This document shows, in pieces, positions 1 through 5,987 of a stretch of 8,333 nt of DNA. The notes below the pieces were generated by a model. That model ran no database searches. It was not told the DNA's origin and worked only from the letters and a program-made list of their open reading frames with translations. Source of the stretch: CAVQUE01 sp046290435 (lineage in GTDB: Bacteria > Actinomycetota > Acidimicrobiia > Acidimicrobiales > UBA8592); contig JBKAGO010000018.1 of the NCBI GenBank assembly GCA_046290435.1, positions 1-8,333 of the forward strand. The letters are read 5' to 3'. How positions within the stretch are numbered: the first letter of the stretch is position 1; each line of letters opens with the position of its first letter. The translations under genes and the position numbers were made by a program.

Positions 1-193
1 CGAAAAGCTCCCCACCGGCGAGACCAGCCGCGGCAAGACCCCGCCACAGCACCCGACACGACGAACCGCCCGACGACGGACACGAACCCGGATCACACCC
101 CGGCTCCGGACCGACCGATCCGCCAACCGACCGGGACCGACCCGGATCTCCTTCCCACCGACGAACCGGCCAACCGCCCGCACCTCGAAGCCG
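1..193. other. left edge, no assignable gene
   Basis: I see no RNA gene, repeat or promoter in this stretch. All three plus-strand frames stay open to the window edge, which is expected in sequence so poor in A and T. The frame of the downstream hydrolase is open from base 2, so that protein could in principle start outside the window, but the residues encoded here are Arg/Thr/Pro-rich and low in complexity. A second frame ends in a TGA at 195-197 that overlaps the ATG at 194 (ATGA), as in a translationally coupled upstream gene, yet its product is equally low in complexity. The stretch may be the C-terminal tail of an upstream gene or non-coding DNA; I cannot decide. Confidence 0.4.
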
Positions 194-1699
194 ATGATGC
201 CCATGAAGTCCATGAAGCCCGATAGCGAGCACGCCGCCGTGCAGCCGAGGGCTACCGTTCGCCGGATGGGCGAACTCGAACGCAGCGCAGTGGTCGACGC
301 ATGCCGGTACGCGGACTCGTGGTTGGCGTTCCGACTCGGCTTCGAGCGGGTCCCCGGTGTGCAGGTCGCGGTGCTCCACGACGACGAGGTCCTGCTGTCG
401 AGCGCCCACGGCGTGTCGTCGGAGCTCACGGGCGAACCGTTGCGGACGGACCACCCGTTCCGAGTCGCCTCGCACTCGAAGACCTTCACCGCAACGGCGG
501 TGATGCAGTTCGTCGAGCGTGGCGAGCTGCGGCTCGACGACACTGTGGGTGAACGACTGCCCGAACTCGCCGGGTCGGGTATCGCCGACGTGACGGTCAG
601 AGAGCTGCTGTCACACGGCGGCGGCGTGATCCGTGACGGTCTCGACGGCGATTTCTGGCAGCTCTTCCGAGCCTTCCCCGACCGCGCCGAGCTCCTCCGC
701 GTCGCCGCCGATGCCGCCGATGTCCTGCCGCGCAACGACCGCTTCAAGTACTCGAACATCGCCTACTCGCTCGTCGGCCTGATCCTCGAGGGTGTGTCCG
801 GTTCGTCGTACGCAGACGTCGTCCGCGACGGCATCATCACCCCGCTCGGCCTCGCCGACACCGGCCCCGAGTACGACCCCGATCTCGCCGAACGGTATGC
901 GGGCGGCCACACCGCGCTCGCCTACGCCGACCGGCGGCTGCCGATCGACCACGTCGACACCGCTGCGATGGCGGCAGCCACCGGGTTCTACTCCACCGCC
1001 GACGACCTCGTGCGGTACGCCTCGGCCCACTTCGTCGGCGACGACCGCCTGCTCGGCGACGACGCCCGTCGCCAACTGCAGCGCACCGAGTGGAAGGTGG
1101 CCGGCACCGAGTCGTCCTACGGTCTCGGTTTCGAGTCGATGGAGATCGGCGGCCGTCGTGTCCTCGGCCACGGCGGCGGGTATCCCGGCCACATCACACG
1201 GACATGGTTCGATCCCGTCGACCGGTTGGCGGTCAGCGTGCTCACCAACGCCATCGACGGCCCTGCCGGTGCGTGGGCCGCGGCGATCGTGAAGCTGATC
1301 GACCTGGCGTCGTCTCGTGGGCACGATGCATCGTCGAATGCAAACGATGCGGCGGACGACACGCCCGTCGATCTCGTGTCGTTCACGGGACGGTTCGCGT
1401 CGCTGTGGGGTGTGTACGACATCGTGGCGCTCGGGGGGTGCCTCTACCAGCTGTCGCCCACCATGGCCGACCCCGCCGCGTCGCCGACCCGGCTGGAGGT
1501 CGTCGACGAAGACACCCTGCGCATCGCCGACACCGAAGGGTTTCGTTCCCAGGGCGAGGAGCTGCAGTTCACCCGCGACGACGGCACGATCGTGTCGGTG
1601 CGTGGCGGCAGCGGCAGCACGGCCCTGCCCTACGACGCGTTTCGCGCCGCCGTGGCGACACGGTCGGGCGTGTCGCTCGGCGCCCCCCTCGTGGTCTGA
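194..1699 (+). CDS. serine hydrolase, class C beta-lactamase / penicillin-binding-like (family S12)
   Basis: Probable serine esterase, D-aminopeptidase or amidase of the beta-lactamase class C superfamily; the substrate cannot be read from sequence. Counting from the ATG at 194 (501 aa), the SxxK motif is S93-H-S-K96 (nucleophile and general base), the second motif is Y186-S-N188, and the third (KTG-like) is H326-G-G in a Gly-rich HGGGYPGH stretch. The HxG form is usual in esterase-type members. Residues about 41-370 form the catalytic domain. A Ser/Asn/Asp-rich hinge (about 373-390) leads to a C-terminal beta-rich domain (about 392-485), as often seen in this group. No signal peptide or membrane segment is visible, so it is probably cytoplasmic. 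The start is unresolved: ATGs lie at 194, 197, 203, 212 and 266. Codons 194-265 have coding-like GC3, but the ATG at 266 sits 7 nt after a TANNNT hexamer and would give a 477-aa protein that still contains the whole domain. Confidence 0.88.
   Translation: MMPMKSMKPDSEHAAVQPRATVRRMGELERSAVVDACRYADSWLAFRLGFERVPGVQVAVLHDDEVLLSSAHGVSSELTGEPLRTDHPFRVASHSKTFTATAVMQFVERGELRLDDTVGERLPELAGSGIADVTVRELLSHGGGVIRDGLDGDFWQLFRAFPDRAELLRVAADAADVLPRNDRFKYSNIAYSLVGLILEGVSGSSYADVVRDGIITPLGLADTGPEYDPDLAERYAGGHTALAYADRRLPIDHVDTAAMAAATGFYSTADDLVRYASAHFVGDDRLLGDDARRQLQRTEWKVAGTESSYGLGFESMEIGGRRVLGHGGGYPGHITRTWFDPVDRLAVSVLTNAIDGPAGAWAAAIVKLIDLASSRGHDASSNANDAADDTPVDLVSFTGRFASLWGVYDIVALGGCLYQLSPTMADPAASPTRLEVVDEDTLRIADTEGFRSQGEELQFTRDDGTIVSVRGGSGSTALPYDAFRAAVATRSGVSLGAPLVV
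253..258 (+). promoter_or_regulatory. possible -10 hexamer for a leaderless start at 266
   Basis: TACCGT fits the actinobacterial -10 pattern TANNNT. Seven bases separate it from the ATG at 266, which would put the transcription start on or beside the A of the ATG. The VOC gene has the same spacing at 2820-2825. No -35 element is recognisable. If this is real, the serine hydrolase starts at 266, not 194. Confidence 0.35.
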
Positions 1700-1709
1700 C
1701 CCGCGGGTC
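1698..1709. repeat. 12-bp perfect palindrome between convergent stop codons
   Basis: GACCCGCGGGTC is its own reverse complement. It begins in the TGA of the serine hydrolase and ends at the last base of the stop codon of the minus-strand gene (TAG, read from 1711 to 1709), so it fills the whole 9-bp gap. It could form a very short GC-rich stem in both transcripts, but its loop is only about 2 to 4 nt and no T-tract follows, so it is not a canonical intrinsic terminator. Confidence 0.45.
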
Positions 1710-2746
1710 TACCGCCCCACCAGCTCGGCGACGGCCGGCGAGGACGACCGGAAGCTGACGATTGCGACGTCGAGCGGCAGGTCCGCAGCCATGGTGCAGG
1801 CACGGTCGATCGCGTCGATGATCCAGGCCGTGTCGTTGCCGAAGACGCCACCGCCGAGCATCGTCAGGAACACCGTCGGGTTCCCGCTGCGGGCTGTGGC
1901 CAGCGCCGCGGCCCGCAGCGTCGCCTCGTACGCAGCCTCGAGCACCAGCCGGGCGAACCGCTCGAAGGCCTCCGACGGCAGGCGGTTGTACGCCACCGGC
2001 AACGCCGAGCAGTACACCTGGGTCACGACATGACCCGACGGCGCCGTGGTGACCTCGACGTCGTGGTGCACGCCGACACGCAGCCGGGCCCGGACCTCGT
2101 CCAGCTCGGCCGCAGACATCGACGCCAACCGGTCGTCGACGCGTTCGAGCCCGGCTGCGTCGAACATCGCGTAGCCGTTGCGCATCGTCCACGCCGGCCC
2201 GGCGTCGCCGTTACCATCACCATCACCGGCACCGGCACCGGCACCGAACAGGTGCACACCGACGTCGGCCAAGCAGTCGATCTGGTTGTCGGCGCTCTGG
2301 CCGATACGGCCGTTCACCTCGACGAAGTAGTTCCGCAGGATCGTCCCCGCACCACACGCCACCGCGCACGCCGGCCCCTGGGTCGCGTCGTTCTCGTAGC
2401 CGGCGATGCCGGCCTCGGGCGTCACCTCGGGCGCCACCATCTCCAACAGGTTGAACTGCGACGCCGCCTGGAACACCGCCCCCGCGTTGCGCTCGTCGCG
2501 GTGCAGCCACCCGGCGTTGCCCACGACCTCACGCAACGACAGCTGCGCCGAGCCCCCGCCCAGCCCGGCCGTCCGGCGGCGGAGCTCGTCCAGCGACGCC
2601 AGCTCGAGCGACCCACAGCGCATGCGGCGCCCGTTGACCGTCGAGACCATCTCCTCGCCCTCGATGCGCAGACGCGCCCGGACATCGGCGCCACGGCTCT
2701 CGGGGACACTGCCTTCGGGGAACCCGACCAACTCCTCGAACCACAT
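1709..2746 (-). CDS. conserved uncharacterised protein, possibly macrodomain-like
   Basis: A 345-aa protein that begins MWFEELVGF. It resembles a widespread family of uncharacterised bacterial proteins. Its hallmark segments are ASQFNLLEM (95-103), GYENDATQGPACA (116-128), RNYFVEVNGRIGQSADNQID (138-157), and GGGVFGNDTAWI (298-309) near the C-terminus. ASQFNLLE together with a late GGGVFGN glycine loop recalls macrodomains and PARG-like folds, which bind or hydrolyse ADP-ribose. That link is from memory of motif style, and no function is assigned. There is no signal peptide or membrane segment, so it is probably cytosolic. Residues 168-183 are a Gly/Ala/Asp run encoded by a hexanucleotide tandem repeat and look like a loop insertion. 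ATG 2746 is the only plausible start: upstream in frame I see no ATG or GTG before a stop near 2823. A GGGG (2749-2752) lies close to the start. The gene is divergent from the VOC gene across 86 bp and convergent with the serine hydrolase. Confidence 0.8.
   Translation of the reverse strand: MWFEELVGFPEGSVPESRGADVRARLRIEGEEMVSTVNGRRMRCGSLELASLDELRRRTAGLGGGSAQLSLREVVGNAGWLHRDERNAGAVFQAASQFNLLEMVAPEVTPEAGIAGYENDATQGPACAVACGAGTILRNYFVEVNGRIGQSADNQIDCLADVGVHLFGAGAGAGDGDGNGDAGPAWTMRNGYAMFDAAGLERVDDRLASMSAAELDEVRARLRVGVHHDVEVTTAPSGHVVTQVYCSALPVAYNRLPSEAFERFARLVLEAAYEATLRAAALATARSGNPTVFLTMLGGGVFGNDTAWIIDAIDRACTMAADLPLDVAIVSFRSSSPAVAELVGR
2213..2242. repeat. hexanucleotide tandem repeat (5 units) inside the conserved hypothetical gene
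   Basis: Two ACCATC units are followed by three ACCGGC units, in frame with the minus-strand gene, and encode alternating Gly-Asp and Gly-Ala. Unit-number changes of 6 bp would lengthen or shorten the loop without shifting the frame. Confidence 0.85.
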
Positions 2747-2819
2747 CGCCCCATCGTCCCAGGTCGGATCAGCGCGTGTCAGCCGGCGCTCACCGATGAT
2801 CCGTCCGCCGGGGATGTCC

Positions 2820-2825
2820 TACCCT
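2820..2825 (+). promoter_or_regulatory. -10 hexamer of a probable leaderless promoter for the VOC gene
   Basis: TACCCT matches TANNNT and is separated by 7 bases from the ATG at 2833, the spacing expected when transcription starts at the initiation codon. No Shine-Dalgarno-like purine run precedes the ATG (the bases before it read TTCAGCGC), which supports leaderless translation. No clear -35 box is present. Confidence 0.5.
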
Positions 2826-2832
2826 TCAGCGC

Positions 2833-3510
2833 ATGGCACTGCACCCCAACGGCGTCCATCACCTGGCGATCTCGACCACCGACATCAAGGCCCAGATCGA
2901 GTTCTTCACCACCGTGCTCGGTGGCGAACTCAAGGCGCTCTACTGGATGCACGGCGTACCCGACACCTTCCATGGGTTCGTCGAGCTCAACCCGTCGTCG
3001 TACATCGCGTTCGTGCAGCACCCCGCCAACACCTCCACCCACGAGCTCGGCCTCACCCACGCCGGCAACGCCGGTGGCCCGCTGCCCGGCGGCACGATGC
3101 AACACGTCGCCCTCGGCGTCGACTCCCTCGACGACCTCCTGGCCTTGCGGGACCGCATCCGCTCCCACGGCGTGCCGGTCATCGGCCCGATCGACCACGG
3201 CATGTGCCAGTCGGTCTACTTCGCCGGCCCCGAGGGCCTCGCACTCGAGATCGCCACCGGCTCGGGCATCGACGAACGGTCCTGGATCGATCCCGAGGTC
3301 GTCGCGCTGGCCGGCATCGACGCCGACGACCTCGCCCGCTACATCGAGCCCGCCGACTACGAACGCCCGGCCGAACCCGTGCCCCAGCCCGGCCCCGACA
3401 GCCCCGGCCCACACCTCGCCTACCCGGCGGCGGTTTACGAGCGGGTCCTGGCCACACCCGACGAAGCGATGTGGTCGAGCGTCGAGTCCCGCCCGCCCGT
3501 CACCCCCTGA
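2833..3510 (+). CDS. VOC (glyoxalase / extradiol dioxygenase) superfamily protein
   Basis: A 225-aa protein with the two-module betaalphabetabetabeta layout of the vicinal oxygen chelate superfamily. The first module opens with NGVHHLAIST (6-15), containing the first metal-ligand candidate H10 (or H9). The second opens with MQHVALGV (89-96), with ligand H91, and closes with GPEGLALEIATG, with ligand E139. This His-His-Glu set is the divalent-metal site of type I extradiol dioxygenases and many glyoxalase-like enzymes, so the protein is probably a metal-dependent dioxygenase, lyase or isomerase. Its substrate is unknown. The C-terminal stretch (about 145-225; WIDPEV, then AYPAAVYERVL and a Pro-rich end) lies outside the VOC core but resembles full-length relatives I recall, so the gene looks intact. 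No signal peptide is seen. The gene is monocistronic here, divergent from the conserved hypothetical gene and convergent with the secreted protease 24 bp away. Confidence 0.88.
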   Translation: MALHPNGVHHLAISTTDIKAQIEFFTTVLGGELKALYWMHGVPDTFHGFVELNPSSYIAFVQHPANTSTHELGLTHAGNAGGPLPGGTMQHVALGVDSLDDLLALRDRIRSHGVPVIGPIDHGMCQSVYFAGPEGLALEIATGSGIDERSWIDPEVVALAGIDADDLARYIEPADYERPAEPVPQPGPDSPGPHLAYPAAVYERVLATPDEAMWSSVESRPPVTP

Positions 3511-3534
3511 GCAGCGCGCCCGGGCACAGCAATC

Positions 3535-5562
3535 TCAGATTGCGCCGGAGCGGACGAAGTTGCGGATGGGGCTGGCGGTGGTGAACCCATCGGTGCCGAC
3601 GACGAACCGGTGCACAGCTCCCCGGGACGCTGCCCGACGCAGGCGCTCGCCCGGTACCTCCACGACGACGACCACGCGGTTGCGAAGGACCCTGAGGTCG
3701 ATGTCGGCGCCGAAACGATCGCCGCGCTCCGATCGGTCCCGGACACCCGGACTGTTCTGGGTGACCAGCTCCGTCGGCATCAGCCCCACCGCCGACCCCG
3801 AGAACACCGCCACCGCACCGGCGCGCTGCGCGCGTCCCACCCGCATGCCCGGGGCACCGACGATGAGGTCGTCGAAGCCATCGCCATCGAAGTCGTGGGC
3901 AGCAAGGGCCGAGCCGAACAAGGCCCAGCGCAGCGCCCGTCCCGGCCCGACGTCGCCGGCCGACAGCACCGACACCCTGCCGCCGTTCCCGTGGACCACC
4001 CGTACCACGCCGGCTCGAGCGAACCGACCGACACGCGCTCGCTTCGACGCTTCGGCGCGATCGTTCAACCCGTCGCCGTCGAAGTCGGCGCACACGACAC
4101 CCGGTTCCGGGCGGGCGACATCGCACGCGTGGTCGGTCGCGACCACCCCGGGCGCCGGCGGGTCGGGCACGATCGGCCGCGGCGTCGACGCAGGCGGCCC
4201 GACCGCATCTGGCCGGGCCGGTGTCGGCTGCGGCGTCGCCGTCGGCTGCGGGGCTGTCGTCGGGGTGGGCGTCGGTGTCGGCGTGGGAGTGGGCGTCGGC
4301 GGGTCCGGGACCGTGAAGGTCACCTGCGCGGCCGAGTCCCAGTACTGGCGGGCCTCGGAGTTCGTGGGCGACCACGCTGTGTTGACCGACGTCACCGTCA
4401 CCTCGTAGGTCGCGCCGGGCAGCATGGGCACCGGCACGAACCCGTCGGTGCCGGCCGCGTGATGGCCCGACGAGACGAAGGCGATGGTGCGCTCCGACTC
4501 GGGGCCGTAGCCGTTGACCCACGCCGAGGTCCCCACCGGCTCGGCGATGACCGAATCCACCCACGACGCGTAGGTCGACAGCCGCGTGTAGACCACCGGA
4601 TCGCCCAGCGGGCAGTTGCGGGTTCCCCACGAGGTCAGGCCGACGACGAAGACCTCGTCGTCGTGCACCATCGTCAGCGGCCCACCCGAGTCGCCGTTGC
4701 AGGCCGACTGCGACGCCGTCGGTGCATCGTCGACAACGCAGATGTGTGCCGGCGCATGGAACTGCGAACCCCGACCGGGGCACGGCGCACCCGGCGAGGC
4801 GGCCACGACCCCCGACATCAGCAGCAGGTCCGACGATTTCGCACCGGTCGAACCATCGATGCGACCCCAGCCTGCGATCTGCACCGGCGTGGAGGCGACC
4901 GGACCGGCGCCGTCGCGCCACATGGGCAACACCACCGCATCCGGCGCGGGCTCGGTCAAGGTCAGGATCGCGATGTCGTTGCGCAGGAGCGACCGATCCC
5001 ACTCCGGATGCATGCGCACGGACTGCACGCGGTAGCTGGGATTGGCGCCCGACACACGCGTCTCACCGATGACCACCCGCAACGGCGCCACACGCCGCCA
5101 CCACACACTCTCGAGACAGTGCGCAGCCGTCATCACGTGACGCGGCGACACCATGACCGCACCACAGAACACCTGCGCAGGACCGTTCCGGTGCAGATCG
5201 AATGCCAGCTGCACCTGCCACGGCGCATCCGCGTCGGTCGCCGGCGTACCCCCGATGATCATCGACGAAGGAACCGACGGACCGGAGATCTGCCGGTACT
5301 CCACCATGTAATCGGCGAAGCCCAGCCATGACGTCTCGTCGCGCCGGTCGTGCGGCCACGACACATCGATGACCGGCCCCGCCGACGAGTGCGCCACCTC
5401 GACCACGAGCTCGGGCGTGGTCACGTCCCCCAGTGGCAGCGACGACACCGACGACGCCGACGACACCGACAGGCCCGGCTCCGGCGAGTCGGGTGATGAC
5501 GCCGCGGCCGGTGCCCAGACGAGCACGGACAGCACCCCGAGAACGACGGCGAGAGCTCTCAC
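3535..5562 (-). CDS. secreted trypsin-family (S1) serine protease with FG-GAP repeats
   Basis: A predicted 675-aa exported endopeptidase. From the GTG at 5562 it begins MRALAVVLGVLSVLVWAPAAASS, a good Sec signal peptide. A Ser-rich propeptide follows, and the mature domain begins at IIGG (102-105). The catalytic triad is complete: H148 in TAAHC, D196 in RNDIAIL and S292 in GDSGGP. Six cysteines fit the S1 disulfides (133-149, 261-275, 288-317). The residue at chymotrypsin position 189 is S286, and a Val replaces the usual Gly at position 226, so trypsin-like Arg/Lys specificity is unlikely. A beta-rich domain (about 340-418), a Thr-Pro/Gln linker (about 420-472) and FG-GAP repeats come next. 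The repeats include the calcium loops DFDGDGLND (493-501) and DFDGDGFDD (557-565); a third is degenerate. In-frame upstream starts up to 5676 exist but would add an Arg-rich segment before the signal peptide. The stop lies 24 bp from the VOC gene stop, with no convincing terminator between them. Confidence 0.9.
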   Translation of the reverse strand: MRALAVVLGVLSVLVWAPAAASSPDSPEPGLSVSSASSVSSLPLGDVTTPELVVEVAHSSAGPVIDVSWPHDRRDETSWLGFADYMVEYRQISGPSVPSSMIIGGTPATDADAPWQVQLAFDLHRNGPAQVFCGAVMVSPRHVMTAAHCLESVWWRRVAPLRVVIGETRVSGANPSYRVQSVRMHPEWDRSLLRNDIAILTLTEPAPDAVVLPMWRDGAGPVASTPVQIAGWGRIDGSTGAKSSDLLLMSGVVAASPGAPCPGRGSQFHAPAHICVVDDAPTASQSACNGDSGGPLTMVHDDEVFVVGLTSWGTRNCPLGDPVVYTRLSTYASWVDSVIAEPVGTSAWVNGYGPESERTIAFVSSGHHAAGTDGFVPVPMLPGATYEVTVTSVNTAWSPTNSEARQYWDSAAQVTFTVPDPPTPTPTPTPTPTPTTAPQPTATPQPTPARPDAVGPPASTPRPIVPDPPAPGVVATDHACDVARPEPGVVCADFDGDGLNDRAEASKRARVGRFARAGVVRVVHGNGGRVSVLSAGDVGPGRALRWALFGSALAAHDFDGDGFDDLIVGAPGMRVGRAQRAGAVAVFSGSAVGLMPTELVTQNSPGVRDRSERGDRFGADIDLRVLRNRVVVVVEVPGERLRRAASRGAVHRFVVGTDGFTTASPIRNFVRSGAI
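4147..4305 (-). repeat. Thr-Pro/Gln-rich linker coding region
   Basis: The minus strand encodes about seven consecutive Pro-Thr dipeptides and then PQPTATPQPTPARP and more Pro-rich sequence. It joins the protease and beta-rich part to the FG-GAP repeats. Such linkers are extended and often glycosylated in secreted actinobacterial enzymes. The DNA is a degenerate 6-bp repeat. Confidence 0.8.
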
Positions 5563-5582
5563 GAGGCAACACCGTCGATCAT
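5559..5582 (-). CDS. possible 7-codon leader ORF (MIDGVAS) coupled to the protease gene
   Basis: The ATG at 5582-5580 lies at ideal distance from the strongest Shine-Dalgarno sequence I found in the window (GGAGGAGAG, 5594-5586). It reads M-I-D-G-V-A-S and stops at TGA 5561-5559. That stop overlaps the GTG start of the protease in a GTGA arrangement. The protease GTG has no ribosome binding site of its own at normal distance, so translation may reach it by termination-reinitiation from this mini-ORF. The peptide has no repeated codon that would suggest classic attenuation. It could also be a chance ORF. Confidence 0.45.
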   Translation of the reverse strand: MIDGVAS

Positions 5583-5585
5583 GGT

Positions 5586-5594
5586 CTCTCCTCC
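5586..5594 (-). promoter_or_regulatory. strong ribosome binding site before the leader ORF
   Basis: GGAGGAGAG on the minus strand. Seven bases separate its GGAGG core from the leader ATG at 5582, against 27 bases to the protease GTG at 5562. This spacing decides which start the ribosome would use first. Confidence 0.6.
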
Positions 5595-5600
5595 GCGCCG

Positions 5601-5618
5601 CGCCCCCGGTCGGGGGCG
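5601..5618. repeat. inverted repeat next to the protease ribosome binding site
   Basis: CGCCCCCG and CGGGGGCG form perfect 8-bp arms around GT. In the protease transcript this would be a 7-bp GC stem with a 4-nt loop, ending 6 bases upstream of the Shine-Dalgarno sequence. It could be an operator in DNA or a stem affecting ribosome access in RNA. Confidence 0.5.
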
Positions 5619-5726
5619 CTCCCGAAGGCTGTCGGCGGCGGCGCCGCCCGCCGTGAACGACGAAGTGTTCGGTCACATCCCGGCGTCACCGCATCGGAAT
5701 CCCGCGACCGAGCCATCCGGCCCGGC

Positions 5727-5782
5727 GAACGAGGGGCGGCGAGGCACCGGCCCGGGTGAGCTCACCCACCCGGCCCTCGTTC
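5727..5782. repeat. imperfect 56-nt inverted repeat with a 14-bp palindromic core
   Basis: The core GGGTGAGCTCACCC (5754-5767) is a perfect palindrome. Outer arms GAACGAGGG (5727-5735) and CCCTCGTTC (5774-5782) are perfectly complementary, with unequal spacing to the core (18 versus 6 bases). It lies about 165-220 bp from the protease start and about 206 bp from the plus-strand start. It may be a dimeric-regulator operator or a structured RNA/DNA element. Confidence 0.6.
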
Positions 5783-5866
5783 CCACCCCTGCCGGTGGGT
5801 CGACCGGACCGTTCTCGCACCGCGACACCGCACCTGGGCCGCCCGACCCATCCCTGCGGGCCGCTG

Positions 5867-5887
5867 CGACGACCGAACAAGTCGTCG
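5867..5887. repeat. 7-bp stem-loop inverted repeat
   Basis: CGACGAC (5867-5873) and GTCGTCG (5881-5887) flank a 7-nt loop CGAACAA. An alternative overlapping pairing is GACCGA (5871-5876) with TCGGTC (5885-5890). It lies upstream of the putative plus-strand promoter, so it may be an operator; no T-tract follows. Confidence 0.4.
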
Positions 5888-5920
5888 GTCAACGAGGCCT
5901 CGGAGCCGCCGATCGTGACG

Positions 5921-5949
5921 TTGACTGCCCTCGCGCCCTCGACCACGGT
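5921..5949 (+). promoter_or_regulatory. possible promoter of the pseudoprotease gene
   Basis: TTGACT (5921-5926) is a good -35 element. After a 17-bp spacer comes CACGGT (5944-5949), a weak -10 that keeps the A at position 2 and the T at position 6. Transcription would begin near 5956 and leave a leader of about 32 nt before the ATG at 5988. Confidence 0.35.
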
Positions 5950-5987
5950 CGTGGGCTCCACACCCCGCGGGCGTCGCCACCGAGATC

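Larger units (their letters stand above)
5583..5987. other. 405-bp intergenic region between divergent secreted S1-fold genes
   Basis: I see no convincing gene here. The interval holds the minus-strand ribosome binding site and three groups of inverted repeats (5601-5618, 5727-5782, 5867-5887). A smaller perfect 6-bp stem, CCCACC/GGTGGG with a 6-nt loop, lies at 5782-5799. A possible plus-strand promoter lies at 5921-5949. For the minus strand I found no TANNNT hexamer in the roughly 180 bases upstream of the protease leader, so its promoter is unidentified. Confidence 0.6.

Noticed and set aside
3511..3534. Terminator between the VOC and protease genes
   Set aside because: Only an 8-bp palindrome without a loop (GCCCGGGC, 3518-3525) and no T-tract is present, so I do not call a terminator.
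2030..4408. 792-codon plus-strand open frame
   Set aside because: It crosses the conserved hypothetical gene, the VOC gene and part of the protease gene out of frame or antisense. Its product is Arg/Thr/Pro/Ser-rich low complexity with no domain, typical of shadow frames at this GC content.
3610..5331. 573-codon plus-strand frame antisense to the protease
   Set aside because: It is Arg/His/Gly-rich with no recognisable domain, while the opposite strand encodes a complete S1 triad, disulfides and calcium loops.
5563..5676. N-terminal extension of the protease to an upstream GTG at 5676
   Set aside because: It would put an Arg-rich hydrophilic segment before an otherwise complete signal peptide and lacks a ribosome binding site. 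The GTG at 5562 gives a normal Sec signal.
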